Shown here piece by piece: positions 39,504 through 41,828 of a stretch of 41,828 nucleotides of DNA (its first letter is position 1; each line of letters opens with the position of its first letter). The position numbers and the translations under genes are program-made. The notes under the pieces are model-generated. The model searched no databases. It was not told the origin of the DNA and saw only the letters and a program-made list of their open reading frames with translations. Source of the stretch: an uncultured Neglectibacter sp. (lineage in GTDB: Bacteria; Bacillota; Clostridia; Oscillospirales; Acutalibacteraceae); NCBI GenBank assembly GCA_947647615.1, contig CANSKS010000024.1, positions 1-41,828 on the forward strand, given 5' to 3'.

Positions 39504-40866
39504 AAATCCGCTGGGATATGAAAAAATTTCAAAGCTGTTGAAAAATTTTGCTGTTCCAAGTATTGTGGCGTCTCTTGTCGGCTCAATCTACAATATTGTG
39601 GATCAGATTTTTATTGGTCAAGGGGTCGGCTATTTGGGAAATGCAGCAACCAATGTTGCCTACCCGTTCTCTACCATCTGCCTTGCCATTGCGCTGCTGG
39701 TCGGAATTGGCAGCGCCTCTCGCGTTTCCCTTTGTCTTGGAAGCAAAGAGCCGAAAGCTGCCGCCAAAGCAGCAGGAAATGGTATTGTTCTGATGGGGAT
39801 TTTCGGAATTATTTATTTGTTGGCTGGTGAAGCTCTGCTGCCTTTGCTCCTAAAGGCATTTGGGGCAACGACAGATGTGTTTCCGTATGCAAAGCAGTAT
39901 GCCAGCATTACATTAATTGGAATGCCGTTTCTCATCGTAACGAATGGTATGAGCAATTTGATTCGAGCAGATGGAAAACCAAAGTATTCGATGGTCTGTA
40001 TGGTTGTGGGAGCTATTGTCAATACCATTCTTGACCCCATTTTTATTTTTGCTTGCGATTGGGGAATTGCCGGCGGAGCTTGGGCAACGGTTATTGGACA
40101 AATTTTTTCCTTCATACTCGCACTCCGGTATCTATGGCGTTTCCAAACAATCCATTTTGAAAAAGAATCGTTTTTATTGGACATCAAAGAAAGCCTAAAA
40201 ATTTGCAGCATGGGAATCAGCAGCAGCTCAAACCAGATTGCAGTTACCGTGATTCAAATCATTCAGTACAATTCGTTGACCTATTACGGCGCATTAACAA
40301 AATACGGAATGGATATTCCCTTGGCTGCGTGCGGAATCGTAATGAAAACAAATGCCATACTCCTTGCGATTGTTGTGGGAATCTCGCAGGGAACACAGCC
40401 AATTATTGGTTTCAACTACGGGGCAAAGCAATATCATCGTGTACGAGAAGCTTATCTGCTTGCAGTAAAATGGAACCTCGTTGTTTCTGCTATTGGTTTC
40501 ATCACATTTCAATTTTTCCCACATTCTATCATTTCACTATTCGGAAGCGGCGACGAGCTGTATTTTGAATTTGCCGTTTTGTTCATGCGCACCTACCTTT
40601 TTATGGTGTTGGTAAATGGTGTACAACTGCTTTCTTCCAGCTTTTTTACCGCAATAGGAAAAGCGCTAAAGGGCGCTCTGCTGGCATTAACAAGGCAGAC
40701 CTTTTTCCTGATTCCGCTTACCCTATTGCTCCCGCTCCGTTTCGGGATCATGGGCGTATTACTTGCGGGTCCGGTCGCCGATTTTTCAGCGTTTGTGCTA
40801 TCTGTTGCGCTGGTGGGGATAGAATTAAGAAAACAAAAAAATGCCACACAAATCAATTCTATGTAA
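39496..40866 (+). CDS. MATE-family multidrug efflux transporter
   Basis: The 456-residue protein has about twelve transmembrane segments in two repeats, with MATE features such as LLKNFAVPSIVASLVGSIYN, FIGQGVGYLGNAA, NGMSNLIRADGKPKYSM and GISQGTQPIIGFNYGAK. It would export cationic drugs or metabolites using Na+ or H+ gradients. A GGGGGAGGAG site lies within the end of the marR gene. Codon use is more AT-rich than that of the chromosomal genes, consistent with acquired cargo. Confidence 0.93.
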   Translation: MTENPLGYEKISKLLKNFAVPSIVASLVGSIYNIVDQIFIGQGVGYLGNAATNVAYPFSTICLAIALLVGIGSASRVSLCLGSKEPKAAAKAAGNGIVLMGIFGIIYLLAGEALLPLLLKAFGATTDVFPYAKQYASITLIGMPFLIVTNGMSNLIRADGKPKYSMVCMVVGAIVNTILDPIFIFACDWGIAGGAWATVIGQIFSFILALRYLWRFQTIHFEKESFLLDIKESLKICSMGISSSSNQIAVTVIQIIQYNSLTYYGALTKYGMDIPLAACGIVMKTNAILLAIVVGISQGTQPIIGFNYGAKQYHRVREAYLLAVKWNLVVSAIGFITFQFFPHSIISLFGSGDELYFEFAVLFMRTYLFMVLVNGVQLLSSSFFTAIGKALKGALLALTRQTFFLIPLTLLLPLRFGIMGVLLAGPVADFSAFVLSVALVGIELRKQKNATQINSM

Positions 40867-40893
40867 TTATGATTGAGTAACAGGGGGAAATGT

Positions 40894-41064
40894 ATGCAAA
40901 CAAAATGGATACTTTGTCCTATCTGCGGCAATAAAACAAGATTACAGATACGGACAGATAGAGAATTGAAAAATTTTCCTCTTTACTGTCCAAAGTGCAA
41001 ACAGAAAAGTTTGATTGATGCAAAGAATTTGCAAATAACCGTTATCAAAGAGCCAGACGCATAG
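40894..41064 (+). CDS. Cysteine-rich KTR-domain protein
   Basis: The 56-residue protein has CPICGNKTR at residues 8-16 and CPKC at 32-35, a compact zinc ribbon, and ends VIKEPDA, the hallmark of the cysteine_rich_KTR family. These proteins accompany resistance cargo in Firmicute mobile elements; the role is unknown. I chose the ATG at 40894 behind GGGGGAAATGT. It follows the MATE gene by 27 bases and probably shares its transcript. Confidence 0.88.
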   Translation: MQTKWILCPICGNKTRLQIRTDRELKNFPLYCPKCKQKSLIDAKNLQITVIKEPDA

Positions 41065-41071
41065 ACGCAGA

Positions 41072-41115
41072 GCCGATAACACGCAGATTAGAAATGCGGT
41101 TATCGGCATTTTCAT
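41072..41115 (+). terminator. Terminator of the MarR-MATE-KTR operon
   Basis: GCCGATAAC (41072-41080) pairs with GTTATCGGC (41099-41107), with inner CGCA/TGCG pairing, followed by ATTTTCATTT. It begins seven bases after the KTR stop codon. Confidence 0.8.
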
Positions 41116-41280
41116 TTGAAAGGAACACGGCAACCGTAAGGAGGTATTGCCGTTTCCCTCTATTCTATCGCCCCCCTGATGTCTCAAAAAAAGCCAGTAT
41201 CCCGGACGGATAGGGATTGCCCATAGATGCGAAAATCGTCGCAATGCACAGCATTTTGAAAATAACGCTCGTTTCTCCTG

Positions 41281-41315
41281 CGCCCGTGCAGCTTTAAGCT
41301 GCGCGGGCGTTTCTT
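41281..41315 (+). terminator. GC-rich hairpin with T-tail
   Basis: CGCCCG and GCAGCTT (41281-41294) pair with AAGCTGC and CGGGCG (41296-41309), followed by TTTCTTT. No gene ends immediately upstream; the 41116-41280 stretch shows no open frame worth calling. It may insulate the cargo from the next gene. Confidence 0.65.
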
Positions 41316-41320
41316 TATGC

Positions 41321-41342
41321 CTTGAGACATTTTGTCCCAAAG
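41321..41342. repeat. GGGACA/TGTCCC palindrome, right copy
   Basis: The element contains GAGACA and TGTCCC around TTTT and ends CAAAG. It is related to 38719-38740 at 18 of 22 positions in the same orientation. A GC-rich inverted repeat (GCGGGCCCC/GGGGCCCGC) follows at 41343-41366. Confidence 0.5.
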
Positions 41343-41419
41343 CGGGCCCCCGCTGCCGGGGCCCGCCTGCCCTCCGTTTTGATTCACCCAAACTCAAAAA
41401 TCAAAAGGTCGGAATACAA

Positions 41420-41828
41420 ATGACAACCATCAATTTACGGGAGTTTTACCCGTGGTACATAGAGGATCAATTTATCGAGGTGTCTGACGCGGTGGCCGAG
41501 GAGCTTCGGGCCAGCGGTCGAGCCGAGGCCGCCCAGCGCATCCGCACTTCCCGTGCCAACTCCGCCGAGGCGGAGCGGACGGTGCCCCGCAATATCGCGG
41601 GCAATTCGCTCCTGTCCGGCAACGTCTTTTGCGGGCATTGCGGCTCCCGGCTCAACCTCACCACCAACGGCAAGGCTTATCCCTGCAAGGACGATCCCAA
41701 CAGGATCGTCAAACGGGTGCGGTATATCTGCTACGGCAAAACCCGCAAGCAAACGGAGTGCGACGGTCAGACAGGGTACACGGCCCATATTCTGGACGGT
41801 ATTATTGACAAGCTGGTGCGCCAGATTT
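41420..41828 (+). CDS. Chimera of ICE sigma factor N-terminus and large serine recombinase (partial)
   Basis: The ATG at 41420 opens a frame that stays open to the window edge (136 codons seen). Residues 1-32 (MTTINLREFYPWYIEDQFIE, then VSDAVAEELRA) match the N-terminus of the small sigma-70-like protein common in clostridial integrative elements. From about residue 35 the sequence becomes the zinc-ribbon part of a large serine recombinase: LLSGNVFCGHCGSRLNLTTN, RYICYGKTRKQTECDGQTGY and HILDGIIDKLVRQI. The resolvase catalytic domain is missing. GC content is very high here. The 3' end lies outside the window. Confidence 0.75.
   Translation, partial: MTTINLREFYPWYIEDQFIEVSDAVAEELRASGRAEAAQRIRTSRANSAEAERTVPRNIAGNSLLSGNVFCGHCGSRLNLTTNGKAYPCKDDPNRIVKRVRYICYGKTRKQTECDGQTGYTAHILDGIIDKLVRQI

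Overview
The window looks like a chromosomal segment of an anaerobic, fermentative, low-to-mid GC Firmicute of class Clostridia, most likely a gut member of the Oscillospirales/Ruminococcaceae. Support comes from two ferredoxin-dependent 2-oxoacid oxidoreductases (a four-subunit VOR/KOR type and a single-chain pyruvate type), a GH130 mannoside phosphorylase, a CoA-acetyl type MetA, RqcH, TrmK-Nif3, ComM, and Firmicute-type promoters and strong AGGAGG ribosome binding sites. The species cannot be fixed from the sequence alone. No tRNA, rRNA or CRISPR array was seen.

Layout. 1-3.8 kb (minus): P-loop ATPase, ferredoxin, alpha, beta and gamma subunits of a 2-oxoacid:ferredoxin oxidoreductase, one likely operon. 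3.9-4.2 kb: a promoter region with four 11-bp-spaced Pho-box-like repeats and a possible non-coding RNA. 4.2-5.5 kb: CNNM/CorC transporter. 5.6-6.3 kb: AT-rich control region with a perfect palindrome and a possible 50-residue protein. 6.3-10 kb: pyruvate:ferredoxin oxidoreductase. 10.1-12.3 kb (minus): GH130 phosphorylase with a 20-bp palindromic operator candidate, then MetA. 12.5-13.6 kb: two unknown genes.

13.8-15.6 kb is a decayed accessory island: fragments of a CPBP protease and a TetR regulator, a DUF6809 gene, and two diverged copies of a module pairing a small ribbon-helix-helix protein with a convergent, terminator-ended small RNA candidate. It abuts the promoter of the housekeeping operon rpmG-secE-nusG-rplK-rplA and the L10-leader-rplJ-rplL transcript (15.6-19.35 kb).

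19.4-20.1 kb: a small membrane protein behind two perfect WalR-type boxes. 20.4-28.8 kb (minus): lipoprotein, amidohydrolase, rpsF-ssb-rpsR, a cysteine-rich CCG-like protein, galU, a RING/zinc-ribbon membrane protein, a polytopic membrane protein and the ComM-like ATPase. 28.9-36.7 kb (plus): SigH-like sigma factor, zinc-ribbon protein, DUF1858 protein, trmK, nif3-like, rqcH, ptsI, cca, closed by a strong terminator.

36.8-41.8 kb is a mosaic of integrative/conjugative element debris: a truncated LytTR regulator run into a DNA methylase fragment, a RelB antitoxin with a frameshifted PIN toxin, an in-frame chimera of MT-A70 methylase and VirB4-like ATPase, an oriT-like structured region, an intact AT-richer MarR-MATE-KTR cargo flanked by two related GGGACA/TGTCCC palindromes, and an ICE sigma factor N-terminus fused to the zinc-ribbon part of a large serine recombinase that runs off the end of the window.
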